DNA of 23,791 bases from Setaria digitata (lineage: Eukaryota; Nematoda; Chromadorea; Rhabditida; Setariidae). Under the pieces are notes generated by a model. The model was not told the origin of the DNA. It saw only the letters and a program-made list of their open reading frames with translations, and did not search any database. The stretch is from positions 8,381 to 32,171 of the forward strand of contig RCAB01000619.1 in NCBI GenBank assembly GCA_003640385.1, in the 5' to 3' direction. Shown here in pieces: positions 22,378 through 23,791 of this stretch (position 1 is the first letter of the stretch; the number at the start of each line of letters is the position of its first letter). Made by a program: the position numbers and the translations under genes.

Positions 22378-23725
22378 TCATTCTCCTTGATAAAACCCAC
22401 TTGCTTCAAATGATGATATAGGCGATTCATTGATATGACGAGTATAGCTTGTAGTTGTTACGCCGTAATTCTGAAAATTAGCAAAAGGAAAAATCATTAA
22501 TTAGTTCACTTCTACTTTTTCTTTTATTATTATTTTTTTTTAAACTTTAATTTCAGCAATTTTTAGCAACAATAAAAGCTTAATTGAGAAGGTTGAAAAA
22601 AATTTCACTTTTCTCGGATAGATTTGAAATTTGAGAAATTGAAAAATTCGGAGTGAATCTGCTTCAAGTGTATAAAATTCTTATTTCCCACACAATACAT
22701 ATTTTAAACAAAATCAAAAGACTAAATTTTTAAATATGTTCATAAAATTGTAAATATTTATCTCATCTATCATTATTTTATTGCAAAAATCAATTATTTC
22801 CTTAATTGGCTTATCAATTTTATTATTTCCAATATCAGATCAGATTATTTGGTCAAAAAATGAAAAAAAAAAAAAAATTGAGAAAAAAGACATCGAATTA
22901 TTTTAACATATTGTAAATAAACCTTTTTTTTTTACAATTAACATATGACAGAATTTTCTAATTAGCTTTTCAATTAGTTATATAAATTTCGTGTATGCAA
23001 TTTTTTAAATCATATGGATTAGAAATGTCAAATATGCGAAAGTAAGAATTAGAAAAATGTGCATTCTAAATTTGTTAAATTTTTGGAAGAAAGAAAATTT
23101 AAATTTAGTTTTGGTGCTAGCTTACTAATTTTTAATTTTTCTTCTTTCTTGTCACTGGGACCGGACAGGTGAAATTTATTTACCTGATTGGTAATTGCAA
23201 ATGTTTCAGAATGTTCATCATACGTTGGATTCATATAGTCATTATCTCGTGTCAAAAAAAATCGACTCAAATTTAATTGCTGAACATCATATAATGTGGC
23301 AAGAAATAGCATCATGCATGATAAGCCAAATATCAAATAAACTAAAATTTAAAAATTTAAAATAGGAAAAAAAACGGCGCTAAATAAGCTAAAAGCAAAG
23401 GGAAAAGAAATTGTAAAATTTTAATTGTTAAGCATTAATTATCTACTTAGTACTACTGTATGCTTAGACTTTTTTCAAAAATTTTTTTGAAATTCTTACA
23501 CTAAAAAAAAGCGCAGTGGTAGAACTTTAATACAGTTCGCTAAAATTTCATCGATTAAATTTGATAAACAAAAGGCAGTAGTGACTGATCGTTGTTAGAT
23601 TCGAAATAAAACAAAGGTTAAACATTTTTTTGACAGCGAAAAAAGAAGAAGTTGCTTACCTGTCACAATGATTTTGTAGATGGTCCTGAATTGCTGATCG
23701 GGCTGATCACCTGGCACATATTCAC
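22378..23725 (-). CDS. TWIK-type two-pore-domain potassium channel, C-terminal part, three exons, runs off right edge
   Basis: Exons (minus strand): 23725-23660, 23341-23184 and 22470-22378 (stop TGA at 22380-22378). Acceptors are ttttag, ttttag and ttcag; donors are ACAG|gtaagc and TCAG|gtaaat; phases 1 and 0 join in frame. The first exon encodes the stretch after the second selectivity filter, [18 protein letters not shown]. It resembles the GDYVPGE...YKI/YKV signature of TWIK-1/TWIK-2 (KCNK1/KCNK6). A hydrophobic helix follows ([22 protein letters not shown]4), then a cytoplasmic tail of roughly 60 residues with [11 protein letters not shown] and ending [11 protein letters not shown]. Upstream exons (TM1, pore 1, TM2, TM3 and most of pore 2) lie beyond the right edge. 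These channels are plasma- or endosomal-membrane dimers carrying background K+ leak; nematodes have many (twk genes). The family call rests on about 45 aligned residues; the exact nematode paralogue cannot be given. Confidence 0.85.
22471..23183 (-). other. Potassium channel last intron
   Basis: 713 bp, donor TCAG|gtaaat, acceptor ttttcag. The frame stays open for about 45 codons past the donor but becomes Lys/Asn/Leu-rich, with no conserved content. Confidence 0.75.
23342..23659 (-). other. Potassium channel intron between pore-2 and TM4 exons
   Basis: 318 bp, donor ACAG|gtaagc, acceptor attttag. AT-rich, nothing else seen. Confidence 0.8.
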
Positions 23726-23791
23726 CTAAAAAGAGCACACAAATATCACGATAATTTGTTAGATTAGACAGAAAGAAAATCTAACTTCTTT
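23726..23791 (-). other. Right-edge stretch, presumed potassium channel intron
   Basis: Lies 5' (minus strand) of the pore-2 exon acceptor gctctttttag. Non-coding in appearance. The exon with the second selectivity filter should lie beyond the window. Confidence 0.7.

Noticed and set aside
1..23791. Transposon, viral insertion or Wolbachia-derived gene fragment
   Set aside because: No transposase, reverse transcriptase, terminal inverted repeats or bacterial-type frames were recognised anywhere in the window.

Overview
The window looks like nuclear DNA of a nematode, most likely a parasitic spirurid or filarial species. This is inferred from extreme AT-richness, very many long poly-A and poly-T tracts, AT and short-tandem microsatellites, split genes with GT-AG introns ending in TTTCAG/TTTTAG-type acceptors (one intron only 43 bp), and metazoan protein families. 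No species-specific repeat was recognised, so the genus is not fixed. No bacterial operon, plasmid, phage or CRISPR signal was seen.

Three protein-coding genes can be reconstructed, all on the minus strand. (1) At the left edge lie the first four exons (254-2325) of a CAAX prenyl protease 2 (RCE1/FCE-2) gene, which runs off the left end. (2) In the middle is a complete nine-exon KLHDC3 (kelch-domain protein, Peas-type) gene, 7761-11160. It encodes 379 residues, and every intron phase closes. (3) At the right edge lie the last three coding exons (22378-23725) of a two-pore-domain potassium channel of TWIK (KCNK1/KCNK6) type: the end of pore loop 2, the fourth membrane helix and the cytoplasmic tail. 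Most other open frames are short, low-complexity or antisense to these exons.

The rest is non-coding. A 5.4 kb spacer separates RCE1 from the end of KLHDC3. It holds AT/ATCT microsatellites, a perfect four-run G-quadruplex motif, a triple 16-bp A/T repeat, and a duplicated 23-bp element with the palindrome TGTGATCACA about 265 bp upstream of the RCE1 start. An 11.2 kb spacer separates KLHDC3 from the potassium channel. Its KLHDC3-proximal part (about 12.7-14.3 kb) is unusually structured: a CpG-rich heptamer repeat, a CACGTACGTG palindrome, a 19-bp perfect palindrome, a GA tract with a second G-quadruplex motif, several AGGTCA nuclear-receptor half-sites, and a GC-richer exon-like island. This is the best candidate for undescribed regulatory sequence here.

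The genes have unrelated roles: post-prenylation proteolysis at the ER membrane, C-degron recognition by a cullin-2 ubiquitin ligase, and background K+ conductance. Spacing of 5 kb and 11 kb argues against a nematode operon. Three single N positions occur. Two are flanked by near-identical direct repeats abutting the N, which suggests assembly joins rather than biological duplications.
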